From positions 62,001 to 126,000 of the forward strand of contig JAMLGZ010000001.1 of the NCBI GenBank assembly GCA_023957385.1: 64,000 nt of DNA, read 5' to 3'. The notes below the pieces were generated by a model, which worked only from the letters and a program-made list of their open reading frames with translations, had not been told where the DNA came from and ran no database searches. A program made the position numbers and the translations under genes. Below, piece after piece: positions 37,470 through 46,724 of the stretch; the first letter of the stretch is position 1, and each line of letters opens with the position of its first letter. Source of the DNA: Brumimicrobium sp. Its GTDB lineage: Bacteria > Bacteroidota > Bacteroidia > Flavobacteriales_D > Crocinitomicaceae.

Positions 37470-38597
37470 ATGGCTGGTATCTATATCCATATTCCTTTTT
37501 GCAAACAAAAATGTTCCTATTGTGATTTTTATTTTAGTACAACTTATCAAGGGTATCGTACAAAAATGATTTCAGCTATGTTGCATGAAATTAAATTGCA
37601 AAAAGCATATTTAAAAAATGAAATGATCGAAACGCTCTATTTTGGAGGAGGAACTCCTTCACTACTCACAAAAGAAGAGCTTCAATCAATTATACAAATC
37701 GTTTTTAAAACGTTTTTAAACATTTCTATAAAAGAATTTACATTAGAGGCAAACCCAGATGACATCAATGAAGTAACATTATCTAATTGGAAAGAATTAG
37801 GTGTAAATCGTTTAAGTATTGGTGTACAGTCATTTTTCCAAGAAGATTTAGATTGGATGAATAGAGCACATACTGCTAAAGAATCTACAGAAGCAGTTTT
37901 GCTGGCTCAAAAAATGGGGTTTTCACTTTCTGTTGACTTAATTTATGGATTACCTAACCGAACGCTTGTTGATTGGAAACACAATTTAGACAAATTAATA
38001 GCTATTCGTCCCGAACATATTTCAGCCTATTGTTTAACTATTGAGAAACGAACTGCTCTTAACAAAATGATACAAACGAAGCAACTTCCAAAAGTAGAGG
38101 AAGAGGCGCAAGCACAACAGTTTGAATTAATGGTAAACGAATTATCCAAAGTAGGTTATGAACAATATGAAATTTCCAATTTTGCCCGCGATGCCCACTA
38201 CTCCATCCATAATTCAAGCTATTGGAAAGGAGTACATTACATCGGAATTGGTCCTTCGGCCCATTCCTATGATGGGAAAAGTCGCCAATGGAACATAGCA
38301 AATAATCAGTTATATATCAAGAAGGTTTTGAGTGGTGAAACATATTTTGAGAAAGAGGTGCTCTCTCTTCAAGACCAATTTAATGAACTTATTTTAACTG
38401 GTTTACGCACAAAATGGGGGGTTTCAAGATTACAACTTTCTGACAAATTAAAGTTACCAGAAGAATTTAAAAAGCAATTAGAAAAATTCAAAGAGCTACG
38501 GTTAATTCATGAAGAAAACAATACATTGTACCTCACCGAAAAAGGAAAATTACAGGCAGATTATATTGCTTCTATGCTTTTTATTGAGTTAGATTAG
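37470..38597 (+). CDS. hemW: HemW-like radical SAM protein
   Basis: A 375-residue radical S-adenosylmethionine protein. The 4Fe-4S motif is CKQKCSYCDF (Cys11, Cys15, Cys18), preceded by the diagnostic YIHIPFC. FGGGTPSLL, EANPDD, NRLSIGVQSF and DLIYGLPNRT follow. The CxxxCxxC-D/F pattern with F after the fourth residue matches HemW, a haem chaperone, rather than HemN. The C-terminal winged domain (GVSRLQLSDKLKL) is present. The stop overlaps that of the convergent CDF gene. Confidence 0.92.
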   Translation: MAGIYIHIPFCKQKCSYCDFYFSTTYQGYRTKMISAMLHEIKLQKAYLKNEMIETLYFGGGTPSLLTKEELQSIIQIVFKTFLNISIKEFTLEANPDDINEVTLSNWKELGVNRLSIGVQSFFQEDLDWMNRAHTAKESTEAVLLAQKMGFSLSVDLIYGLPNRTLVDWKHNLDKLIAIRPEHISAYCLTIEKRTALNKMIQTKQLPKVEEEAQAQQFELMVNELSKVGYEQYEISNFARDAHYSIHNSSYWKGVHYIGIGPSAHSYDGKSRQWNIANNQLYIKKVLSGETYFEKEVLSLQDQFNELILTGLRTKWGVSRLQLSDKLKLPEEFKKQLEKFKELRLIHEENNTLYLTEKGKLQADYIASMLFIELD

Positions 38598-39469
38598 TCT
38601 TCATCAGGCTCAATATGTATAAGTACATGTCCTAATTGTGGAATTTCTTTTCGTAAAGTATCTTTTAGTTTATGGGCAATGTCATGTCCTTCTTTTACGG
38701 TAATATACGCATGAACGGTAGCATGTAAATCAACATGGTAAATCATTCCTGCCTTACGAATAAAACATTTTTCAGTTCCAACTATCCCATTAACCGTCAT
38801 AGAAACTTTTCGAATATCAAGGATCAAATCTTCATATAGATTTTCATCCATAATCTCACCTAAAGCAGGGCGGAAAATTCGATAACTATTATATAAAATA
38901 AAACCAGCCGCAACCAAAGCTGCCCAATCATCTGCTGTTTCATATCCTTCACCTAAGAATAATGCAAGAGAGATTCCAATAAGGGCAGCAATCGAAGTAA
39001 ATGCGTCACTTCGATGATGCCACGCATCTGCCTTTAAAGAAGAACTATTCGTTTGACGAGCTCTTTTCATAACCAGTTGAAATGAAATCTCTTTCCAAAC
39101 AATTATAGGAATCAAAACAAACAGCGTCCAGAAAGCCGGTAATTCATGAGGTGTCCGAATATTATGAATACTCTCATACGCAATAATTGTGGCTGAAGTA
39201 ATTAAGAATCCAACTACAATAAAAGTAATTAAAGGTTCGGCTCTACCATGTCCATACGGATGATTTTCATCTGCTGGTTTACTCGTATATCTTAACCCTA
39301 GAAAGACTAGAAAAGAAGAAAAAATATCTGTAGTTGACTCTATTGCATCTGCAACAAGTGCATACGAGTTTCCAAAATATCCAGCCAACCCTTTTATAAC
39401 TGCCAAACAGGTATTCCCTATAATAATAAAATAGGTAGTCTTAATAGCTGTTTCAGAGTTTGCTGACAT
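38594..39469 (-). CDS. Cation diffusion facilitator (CDF) metal transporter
   Basis: A 291-residue inner-membrane antiporter exporting divalent metals. The metal-binding aspartates are in DAIESTTDIFSS (helix 2) and HHRSDAFTS (helix 5), with YGHGRAEPL in the loop between helices 2 and 3. The cytoplasmic domain ends HVLIHIEPDED. The HHRSD motif differs from the HxxxD of zinc exporters such as YiiP, so the metal (Fe, Mn, Co or Zn) is left open. Confidence 0.92.
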   Translation of the reverse strand: MSANSETAIKTTYFIIIGNTCLAVIKGLAGYFGNSYALVADAIESTTDIFSSFLVFLGLRYTSKPADENHPYGHGRAEPLITFIVVGFLITSATIIAYESIHNIRTPHELPAFWTLFVLIPIIVWKEISFQLVMKRARQTNSSSLKADAWHHRSDAFTSIAALIGISLALFLGEGYETADDWAALVAAGFILYNSYRIFRPALGEIMDENLYEDLILDIRKVSMTVNGIVGTEKCFIRKAGMIYHVDLHATVHAYITVKEGHDIAHKLKDTLRKEIPQLGHVLIHIEPDED

Positions 39470-39503
39470 TTTTTAGATTAGAATATCTCGTAAAGTTACA
39501 CGT

Positions 39504-41666
39504 CTAACGTAATAATGCAACAGTTCCATGGTGTAATTCATACAGTTCTTTATGATTCATAAAATGAATACGCCAAACATATACTCCGTCTGGAGAATCC
39601 TTTCCTTTGCAGGTTCCATCCCAACCTGCTTGTATATCATGTGTTTCAAAAACTACTTCACCCCAACGATTATAGATGGTAAATGTATAATCTGTTACAT
39701 CAAACACAATTGGTTTAAATTCTTCATTAAACTTATTACCATCAGGTGTAAAAGCAGTTGGAACATACAAAGTAGTTTGAGGTTCAATATAAATTGTACG
39801 ATAGGCAGTATCTGTACAATTAAATTCATTGGTTACAACTTGATATGGAGTGTGATAGCCACTTTCATTATAGAAATAGCTAACAAACCGATCAGCCGTA
39901 TCAACAGTTTCCGTCAACTGATAAAAATGTTCCAAACTTCCGATACTTTGATCTGAAAAATAAATCTCATTATCAAAAATAGAAGTTTGCGTGGGTGAAA
40001 CATTAAAAGCAGCAGTTGGAATGGGATGAATAACAATGGGATTGGGAGCGGTATAGGTTAAATCTGCAGAACAACCTTTTACTACTGAAATATGTAATGT
40101 TGGATAATATTCGCCGGGATTTGAATAAAAATGAAGTGGGTTTTGTATGGAAGAATGTGTCCCATCACCAAAATCCCAGTCATAGTTAATATCTACGTTA
40201 GCCGTGCTACTATCTATAAATTGAATAGGTATATTTGAACAAGAGGTGTCTGATTCAGAGATAAAATTTATAGTTGGAATACCAACTACTTTGACAATTT
40301 CAGTATGTGAATTAATACAATCTTTCCATTGAGCTGTAAACGTTACCGGAAACTCCCCAATTGTATCATATACAATATTAAGAACATCTTCAGTTATGGA
40401 AGTATTTTGTGAGGCATGGTTACCAAATTCCCATTGAAACGAAGAACCTGGGTTATAATTTCCCTGACCAAAGAAGTTATAATTATTGGTAGTAATACAT
40501 TGCGTATCAGGTGGATCAAAAAATACATCAAAACTTTGATATACTGAGAAGAGTTGAACCGAAGTATCTGAACAAGGCCAACCTGGGTTTACCACTAAAG
40601 TAACGTAATAATCACCTTCTCCAGGAAAAGTATATGTTGGGGTTTTCATAGTACTTGAGGCAGTCGGGTCACTTGGAACGCCAAAATCCCACTGATAATT
40701 TTGTCCCCCATAGCTGTTATTCTCAAATTGAATAGTCAACCCTTCACACGCATCTACATAATTTGTCAATTGATCTTGTGGAACAATATTAGCAACTACA
40801 CTCACTTGACAATTAAACACAATAAACAAGAAATCACGTAGTGTCTTTCCAATTAGTACACCATTTCTATACTCTTTCACCACAACTCCTACTACAAATT
40901 TTCCAATTAAATCCGGATCGACAATCATTTGTCCTGTTTGAGGATTAATTGTGATTTGTCCCGATGCACCGAAAGGTTGGTTTGCATTGAAACCACTTTC
41001 CCAAGTTACTATATTAAAAGGAGGATTTACTGGAGGGTTTGGCATAGGATCAACAGAAGTTCCAGCATGATAGGGAGATCCTAATTCATACACCAAAGAA
41101 TCTCCATCTGGATCTGTCGCCGAATGGTCAAAATATAGGGGTTCATTATTACATAATAATAGAGGTGGATAATTCGTAAATCGGGGACTGCTATTACAAG
41201 TTATTCCACTATTGGTTCCTGGTATTTCAGTAGTGAGTGATAAACCTTGTTCTCCTGAATCATATAAATTTATAACATCTGTTCCACGACAACAACGCTC
41301 ATAGGCTAAAATATATCCATCTGGCAATGGAGGTAAATTAATCGTTTTTGAATATATCGCTTCTTCTACGCAAATCCCGCTAGGTGGAGTTACACATGGA
41401 TTACTAAAAATTACAGGCAATATTACACTCCCAGGATAATTTATTTGTTCTACCCGAACAAGCGAATTATTGGACTTATTAAATACTCCCAATAATAAAG
41501 GGCTATCATAAGCTGCTCCAGTACTATTACAATCACGATATACTTTGATAGTTATTTTATAGTTATTGTTTCCTAAACAATCATAATAAATTTCTCCTCC
41601 CACTATATGTGATGCGAACAGTTCTACTGGTAAGAGTATAAGCAATATCAATAAAAACAACCTCAT
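39504..41666 (-). CDS. PKD-repeat protein with T9SS type B (gliding-associated) C-terminal domain
   Basis: A 720-residue secreted protein with a signal peptide ending LFASH (about residue 19), an N-terminal beta region, and several PKD-like domains. These show the signatures YQWDFGVPSD, FQWEFGNH and YDWDFGDGTHSSIQNPLHFY. From about residue 632 there is a type B sorting domain (YVPTAFTPDGNKFNEEFKP, YNRWGEVVFET, GWDGTCKGKDSPDGVYVW). Similar proteins in flavobacteria are surface adhesins or matrix components exported by T9SS and sometimes needed for gliding. The -7 element is unusually close to the ATG. Confidence 0.9.
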   Translation of the reverse strand: MRLFLLILLILLPVELFASHIVGGEIYYDCLGNNNYKITIKVYRDCNSTGAAYDSPLLLGVFNKSNNSLVRVEQINYPGSVILPVIFSNPCVTPPSGICVEEAIYSKTINLPPLPDGYILAYERCCRGTDVINLYDSGEQGLSLTTEIPGTNSGITCNSSPRFTNYPPLLLCNNEPLYFDHSATDPDGDSLVYELGSPYHAGTSVDPMPNPPVNPPFNIVTWESGFNANQPFGASGQITINPQTGQMIVDPDLIGKFVVGVVVKEYRNGVLIGKTLRDFLFIVFNCQVSVVANIVPQDQLTNYVDACEGLTIQFENNSYGGQNYQWDFGVPSDPTASSTMKTPTYTFPGEGDYYVTLVVNPGWPCSDTSVQLFSVYQSFDVFFDPPDTQCITTNNYNFFGQGNYNPGSSFQWEFGNHASQNTSITEDVLNIVYDTIGEFPVTFTAQWKDCINSHTEIVKVVGIPTINFISESDTSCSNIPIQFIDSSTANVDINYDWDFGDGTHSSIQNPLHFYSNPGEYYPTLHISVVKGCSADLTYTAPNPIVIHPIPTAAFNVSPTQTSIFDNEIYFSDQSIGSLEHFYQLTETVDTADRFVSYFYNESGYHTPYQVVTNEFNCTDTAYRTIYIEPQTTLYVPTAFTPDGNKFNEEFKPIVFDVTDYTFTIYNRWGEVVFETHDIQAGWDGTCKGKDSPDGVYVWRIHFMNHKELYELHHGTVALLR

Positions 41667-41673
41667 TTTACTA

Positions 41674-41681
41674 CAAATTTA
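41674..41681 (-). promoter_or_regulatory. -7 element 7 nt from the start of the PKD protein gene
   Basis: TAAATTTG on the minus strand ends 7 nt before the ATG at 41666. It matches TANNTTTG and again implies a leaderless or nearly leaderless transcript. Confidence 0.5.
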
Positions 41682-41773
41682 TGTAAATAGATTGAAATCA
41701 CCATGTTAAAAATTTATAGGGAATTGGGTTTTTTCACTATTTTTTATAAATTTCCTTATTATACACGAAAACA

Positions 41774-42487
41774 ATGCCAATTATAAATAGTTTAAAAAAG
41801 TACGCAGACGGATTTTTCTCTTTGGTTTATCCACATAATTGTCTTCTCTGTCAGCGGGAATTAAACCAACATGATGAATATATTTGCTTTTTATGTAAGG
41901 AAGATTTGCATTTTACTTATTTCGAAAAATACCAAGAACCTTCATATTCTGAACAATTATTTTGGGGGCGTTTACACTTGGAAAATGTGTATTCTATGCT
42001 CTATTTTTCTCAAGAAAATTCTACGCAAAAAATTCTCCATGAAATTAAGTACCACAATGGAAAAGAATTGGGTGTTTATATGGGAAAAATGATGGGAGAA
42101 CGCATATTTAATCAAGCAAATTATACTGATATAGATGCTATTATTCCGGTTCCTATTCACACAAAAAAGGAGTTTATACGAGGTTATAATCAAAGTATGA
42201 GTATAGCAACAGGAATACAAAAAACCTTTCAAGTTCCTGTTGTAAATGCTTTATATAGAAAAACACATGATGCCTCACAAACTAAAAAATCTCAAGAACA
42301 ACGATATGAAAATGTAAAAGATAAATTTGGAGTATATACAAATAAATTACAGAATATTCATCATGTATTAATTGTAGATGATGTGCTCACTACAGGGGCT
42401 ACGCTAGAATCTGTAGTGAAAGCCGTGCTATCTGTTCATTTACCGATTAAGATAAGTATTGCAACAATTGCTGTGGCACATACTTAA
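41774..42487 (+). CDS. ComF-family phosphoribosyltransferase-like protein
   Basis: A 237-residue ComF-type protein. It has an N-terminal zinc ribbon (CLLCQREL...CFLC) followed by a type I phosphoribosyltransferase fold with the PRPP loop VLIVDDVLTTGATLESV. In transformable bacteria ComF/GntX proteins support DNA uptake. No other competence genes are near, so its role here is uncertain. It ends 3 bp before the convergent Omp28 gene. Confidence 0.88.
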   Translation: MPIINSLKKYADGFFSLVYPHNCLLCQRELNQHDEYICFLCKEDLHFTYFEKYQEPSYSEQLFWGRLHLENVYSMLYFSQENSTQKILHEIKYHNGKELGVYMGKMMGERIFNQANYTDIDAIIPVPIHTKKEFIRGYNQSMSIATGIQKTFQVPVVNALYRKTHDASQTKKSQEQRYENVKDKFGVYTNKLQNIHHVLIVDDVLTTGATLESVVKAVLSVHLPIKISIATIAVAHT

Positions 42488-42490
42488 TTA

Positions 42491-43417
42491 TTAATTGATA
42501 TCCTGTCGGATAACTTGCAAAATTTCATAAGTATCTACATCATAAACATAGATTAAGAAATGTAAGTTCTCCTTATCAATATCAGTAGGAAGTTTATAGG
42601 AATAATCAAAAATTTTCTTTTCTCCAACAGGAGTTGCTGCATCAAATACTTTTTGCCCCCAAGGTCTATTATCTATACTACCCAAATGTTTGTCACGATG
42701 TATATAAAATTCATTATCGCTATTATCTGGCATCAACTGCCAATCTACCAATGAATCTTGTATAACATATACTACTGCATTCATTTCGATAGCTTCATTC
42801 TTCATTTTTTCTACCTCTACGTGTAAATAACCACCATTTGTTTGAGAATAATAATTAAAAACAGACTGAATATTTACTTTCAAATCATTAGCCGTCATGA
42901 TATCCTGTGCCCTACTTTCCCAAGTACCTAAGAAATCAAACATTTTACCGTTTATAATCTTTCGGTTTACTGTCCCTTGTGGATTTCCAATAAAATTATA
43001 CCCATTTTCAAAGGTTTCACCATATAAAATACCATCTGAATTAGTATGATCGGTTGTATATGGTCCGCTCGTATTGGTTTGTTGAAAACCTACCTTACCC
43101 CCCGGTCCAGCATGAATAGATGCAATAAAAACTCGTGTAGGATAATTCTGATGAATCTGATGTGCCTTTGTCGCAGCATTCGGACAATTAGAACATAAAT
43201 GTCCCGTATAATCTTCGATTAACACATTTACATTTGTATTAGGATTAGGTGCAAATGTTGGATATTCATTCGCTAAATAATCTTGCCAAGCACCAGGATA
43301 CAAAGTAGTATCTATGTCATAATTTACTACTTTTTCGTAGGGATTATCAATTTTATCACAAGCTGTAATTCCAACAACTACAGCCAATAATAATAAACTA
43401 TATCTTAATTTTTTCAT
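42491..43417 (-). CDS. Omp28-like thioredoxin-fold lipoprotein
   Basis: A 308-residue lipoprotein: signal peptide with lipobox GITACDK (Cys20). The Omp28 family core EDYTGHLCSNCPNAATKAH carries a CSNC dithiol in a thioredoxin-like fold, and IASIHAGPGG and GNPQGTVNR follow. Omp28 proteins are outer-membrane-associated and of uncertain function. It is the third gene of an operon with a DUF6029-like barrel protein and a TlpA-like thioredoxin, with 8-13 bp spacers. Confidence 0.85.
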   Translation of the reverse strand: MKKLRYSLLLLAVVVGITACDKIDNPYEKVVNYDIDTTLYPGAWQDYLANEYPTFAPNPNTNVNVLIEDYTGHLCSNCPNAATKAHQIHQNYPTRVFIASIHAGPGGKVGFQQTNTSGPYTTDHTNSDGILYGETFENGYNFIGNPQGTVNRKIINGKMFDFLGTWESRAQDIMTANDLKVNIQSVFNYYSQTNGGYLHVEVEKMKNEAIEMNAVVYVIQDSLVDWQLMPDNSDNEFYIHRDKHLGSIDNRPWGQKVFDAATPVGEKKIFDYSYKLPTDIDKENLHFLIYVYDVDTYEILQVIRQDIN

Positions 43418-43425
43418 GTCTTCTA

Positions 43426-45078
43426 TTAAAAAGTATGAGTGAATGTTACGGTTAAACCATTAGAAGCAGGGACAAAACGACAAATACCTCCTACACAGAA
43501 TAAACCTTCTTTTTGACGACCATATCCCACTTGTAAACGAGTTGCTCCCCAAATTTTTCCGACAAACACCATAGGGTAATTTATTCTATCAGCTTTAATT
43601 GAGTTTCCATAATTAGATTGAAGAATAGCACTAAAGAACCAACCTGGAGAAATAGTATATTCAATAATTCCAGTTGCCCAAGAGCCTTTGTCTTTATTTT
43701 TTACCGTCCATAATCCTTGTGCTTCCACTCGTATGGTATGCTTATTATTGATGCGATACTCTACATCTAGCACTCCAATATGTGACTCAATAATTCCTTT
43801 TGCACTGGCAATATGGATAACATCGTTATTCATATTGATATTATAATAACTCCCTTTGATAGTCCATGACTTATTGAGTTTTCTTTTAAATTCAAAATTG
43901 ATATCTCTCCAATAAAGTAATTTACCATCCATATCAAATAAAGAAGATTTATAGAAAACACGTTTTTCATCGGCCATGTTAACATTAGTATGACGTGGTG
44001 CATAAGCAGTAGAAAAATTAAATGCCAAATCAGTTCCATATTTGCCCCCTAATTTACTTCCTTTTTTAATGGTATAAAGTATATCTGCTTGGAAGGCTAC
44101 TTCTCCATTGGGTTGAGAGGCATAGGGATACAATGTAGCAACTAAATTATACGTGTGTGTTTTGGTAAGCGGTGGTATAAAACCAATAGTAACATCTTGT
44201 AAAAGAGCATCACGGTCGCTTCTGAAACTCATATTATCAATAGATTTTGCAGATAATAAAATTCCTAATCCTTTCTGAGAATATCCTGCATTAATTAACA
44301 TTCCCTTTCCATAATTATATGCATATCCGTTATCAGCAGAAGGGTCTTGTTCTTTAATAATATATTCTCCATTGATATAAAACTTCTTGTATCCTAATTC
44401 CAAACGACCTCCATAAGCTCCCGTATTTTGTGGAAGAATAAGTGTGGAATTATTATCTTTTTGAAATTTAGAAACAAAAGATCCACCAGCTGTTATGCGA
44501 ACTGAGTTTTCGGATAAGGTAGGAAACCAATCATTAAAAGACAACTCTAAATCAAGTCCTCTCACGATACCAGGACCATATTGATTCTTCCCTCCAGAAA
44601 ATGAATAACGTTGTTTTCCATATACTGTTTTTAAAGAAACACCTTTAAATGGACGAAGTTTAATACTCACACCATTCATAACGTTATCAAACCCTAATGC
44701 TCTATCTTCATAAGATCTGAAAATCAATCCTGACCCAAATTGTTCATAGAAATTCCCTACAGTAATATCTACCCAATCATTTTCATATCCTGCATATAAG
44801 TATCCAACTCCTACTCCTTCAAATCTATCTGGATAACCTAAGATACGAGGTAAGTAAGCTTCAATTCGTGTTCCTACTTTAAATCCTTTTAATCGATAGT
44901 TTACATTTAGATAAGAGTTGAATAAGGATTTTTCGGGAGGTTGGTTTGCTTTAATTTTAGTATCTGTTACCAAATATTGATAAATTGTCTCAATATTCCC
45001 TGAAACAGTTCCTTGTGACCATATATTGTTTCCCAAAAATAGTAGGAAAACAGCTAAACCTAGTTTGTTAATTTTCAT
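43426..45078 (-). CDS. DUF6029-like outer-membrane barrel protein
   Basis: A 550-residue exported protein with signal peptide ending NIWSQ (about residue 22). It consists of alternating amphipathic beta strands ending in FTHTF, which has the terminal Phe typical of outer-membrane barrels. Segments such as GNFYEQFGSGLIFRSYEDRALGFDN match proteins annotated as DUF6029 in flavobacteria. The conserved CVGGICRF pair of cysteines near the C-terminus is noteworthy because both flanking genes encode thioredoxin-fold proteins. The function is unknown, probably a porin or assembly factor. Confidence 0.75.
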   Translation of the reverse strand: MKINKLGLAVFLLFLGNNIWSQGTVSGNIETIYQYLVTDTKIKANQPPEKSLFNSYLNVNYRLKGFKVGTRIEAYLPRILGYPDRFEGVGVGYLYAGYENDWVDITVGNFYEQFGSGLIFRSYEDRALGFDNVMNGVSIKLRPFKGVSLKTVYGKQRYSFSGGKNQYGPGIVRGLDLELSFNDWFPTLSENSVRITAGGSFVSKFQKDNNSTLILPQNTGAYGGRLELGYKKFYINGEYIIKEQDPSADNGYAYNYGKGMLINAGYSQKGLGILLSAKSIDNMSFRSDRDALLQDVTIGFIPPLTKTHTYNLVATLYPYASQPNGEVAFQADILYTIKKGSKLGGKYGTDLAFNFSTAYAPRHTNVNMADEKRVFYKSSLFDMDGKLLYWRDINFEFKRKLNKSWTIKGSYYNINMNNDVIHIASAKGIIESHIGVLDVEYRINNKHTIRVEAQGLWTVKNKDKGSWATGIIEYTISPGWFFSAILQSNYGNSIKADRINYPMVFVGKIWGATRLQVGYGRQKEGLFCVGGICRFVPASNGLTVTFTHTF

Positions 45079-45091
45079 AAGTATCTTTTCC

Positions 45092-45619
45092 TTATTTCTT
45101 TTCTTGGGATATTTTTAGTAAATGTTCGTACAAATTGTTTTCATCTCCTGGAGCATAATTATTATGGGAATAAACAATCTTACCTTCTCCATTTACCAAG
45201 AATGTATGTGGAATATTATTTACACCCATTGCTCTTTTGAAGTCACTGTTTGGGTCTAACAATATTTCATATTCCCATCCTCTAGAATCTACATAAGGAG
45301 TAACGCGACTAGCAGTACGTTGGTCATCTACAGAAACAGCCACTAATTTTACGCCTGTTTCTTCTTGCCAATCTTCGTATAATTCTTGAATGGTATTTAA
45401 TTCATTTTTACACGGTGTACACCAAGTTGCCCAAAATGAAATGATAATCGGCTTACCATCGTTAGTTAATTTAGCCGTATTAATAGTTTTACCATTTAAA
45501 TCTTTCAGTTGCGTTTCAGGAAGCGAACCTCCAAACAAATCTCCTAATCCATCTTGTGCAAAAGAAGATACACATATACAAAGAATAAAGGAAGTAAAAA
45601 GTATAAGTGTCTTTTTCAT
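45092..45619 (-). CDS. TlpA-like exported thioredoxin
   Basis: Start chosen at MKKTLILFTSF, which begins a good signal peptide ending SSFAQ; the open frame extends 18 codons further upstream, but that part is a tandem duplication. The mature part is a TlpA/ResA-type thioredoxin with FWATWCTPCKNEL (CTPC), VDDQRTASRV and the cis-Pro NNIPHTFLV. It probably reduces disulfides in the periplasm. It is first in the operon with DUF6029-like and Omp28 genes. TATATTTG on the minus strand (45705-45698) is a likely -7 element and gives a leader of about 70 nt. Confidence 0.88.
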   Translation of the reverse strand: MKKTLILFTSFILCICVSSFAQDGLGDLFGGSLPETQLKDLNGKTINTAKLTNDGKPIIISFWATWCTPCKNELNTIQELYEDWQEETGVKLVAVSVDDQRTASRVTPYVDSRGWEYEILLDPNSDFKRAMGVNNIPHTFLVNGEGKIVYSHNNYAPGDENNLYEHLLKISQEKK

Positions 45620-45658
45620 ATTTATAGTTTTAGAATTCATATTTATAGTTCTAGAATT
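45617..45658. repeat. 21-bp tandem duplication at the tlpA-like start
   Basis: Two adjacent 21-bp copies (45617-45637 and 45638-45658) differ at one base. On the minus strand each ends in ATAAATATG, so the duplication has created two equivalent in-frame ATG sites, the inner one being the start I use. Confidence 0.8.
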
Positions 45659-45949
45659 TTTGATAAAGAGCATAAATCATGCCCAAACATTCAAGTCCAA
45701 ATATATATAATAATCCTTTATTCTATTAATAATGATTAAACTTATTCTTGGAATCCTGAAATAGGAAAACAATAAAAAAAAACTGCAAAGTTATGTGCGG
45801 AACTTTGCAGTTTAAAGATAGTATTAAGTTAAATAAAGTAGTGTAATGTATTAATCATTAACCGCAACAAATGTAGGAATAAAATTGAAATAAAAAAATT
45901 TTATCTAATTTTTTTTACCATTTATCTAATTTTTTTTGTCTTTGGTCAA
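45659..45949. other. AT-rich intergenic region with promoter, terminator and T-rich repeats
   Basis: Apart from the TlpA operon promoter (45698-45705) and the hairpin at 45775-45813, this stretch holds a direct repeat of TTTATCTAATTTTTTTT at 45900-45916 and 45921-45937 (period 21). I see no gene in it. Confidence 0.6.
45772..45813 (-). terminator. Rho-independent terminator downstream of the NRDE gene
   Basis: Stem AAACTGCAAAGTT with AACTTTGCAGTTT (13 bp) around an 8-nt loop, followed on the minus strand by a run of nine or more T. It lies about 140 bp beyond the stop of the 45950-46675 gene and upstream of the TlpA operon. Confidence 0.85.
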
Positions 45950-46675
45950 TTAATTATCAAAAATTATATCTTCATTCTTGCTATTTAATTGAGATAAATC
46001 ATGATAGAAATAGGACTGTTTTTTTGGTGTATAATGAAATTGTGAGATGCTAGTTGTCTTTAAAAAACCTCTATCTATTACAATTCCTTCTCCATTCTTG
46101 TGTTCTTTTTGCTGATGAAATTGTAATATAAATTCTGATTGTATCGCTTGTTTCCCATATTGATTCATAAATTCTGCTAGCATTTTTTCTCTTTCTATGC
46201 GTTGTTGAGGTGGATATAACATAGCGGAAGACCAAATATGTGGGATAGTTTCATCTACCTTAGTTAAAAAACGGTGTTCTCCGTCCCATACCAATTCATA
46301 GATTTCTACTTTATGTTTCCAAGTAAAAAGAAGTGCATAAAATTGTTCTATTCCCCCCAAATTATAATTTTCTGCAGCACTCAGAATATCATCTGAAGCT
46401 AAAAGTTCTTTCACTACAATTCCCCTACTTAGGCGATAAACAACTTTTCGTTTATGTTGTGAAAAAGCCCCATTCATCAAACAAACTAATTGCTTATTGC
46501 TGCTAACTCCCATCCAAGTTCCACCTGCTACGGTATCTTTTGCATAATACAATTGCGCACCTAATTCTTCATATAATTGAGGTGCTAATGCTTTACGAAA
46601 GGAAGCCTCATCTCTGTTATGAGTTACGATAAAAGAGCTTTCACCCTTGAGTGGAAAATAAGTGACTGTGCACAT
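45950..46675 (-). CDS. NRDE-family (TANGO2-like) protein
   Basis: A 241-residue protein beginning MCTVTYFPL with the conserved N-terminal Cys2 and the family signature THNRDE (residues 18-23). GGTWMGVSSNKQLVCLMN is also typical. The family belongs to the Ntn-hydrolase-like fold. The eukaryotic member TANGO2 is linked to lipid/haem homeostasis, but the bacterial role is unknown. No clear cotranscription with purC, from which it is separated by 49 bp. Confidence 0.88.
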   Translation of the reverse strand: MCTVTYFPLKGESSFIVTHNRDEASFRKALAPQLYEELGAQLYYAKDTVAGGTWMGVSSNKQLVCLMNGAFSQHKRKVVYRLSRGIVVKELLASDDILSAAENYNLGGIEQFYALLFTWKHKVEIYELVWDGEHRFLTKVDETIPHIWSSAMLYPPQQRIEREKMLAEFMNQYGKQAIQSEFILQFHQQKEHKNGEGIVIDRGFLKTTSISQFHYTPKKQSYFYHDLSQLNSKNEDIIFDN

Positions 46676-46724
46676 AATTAGTTGAGAGCAATTACCTAAT
46701 TATCAACTAAAATAAGATTATTTT

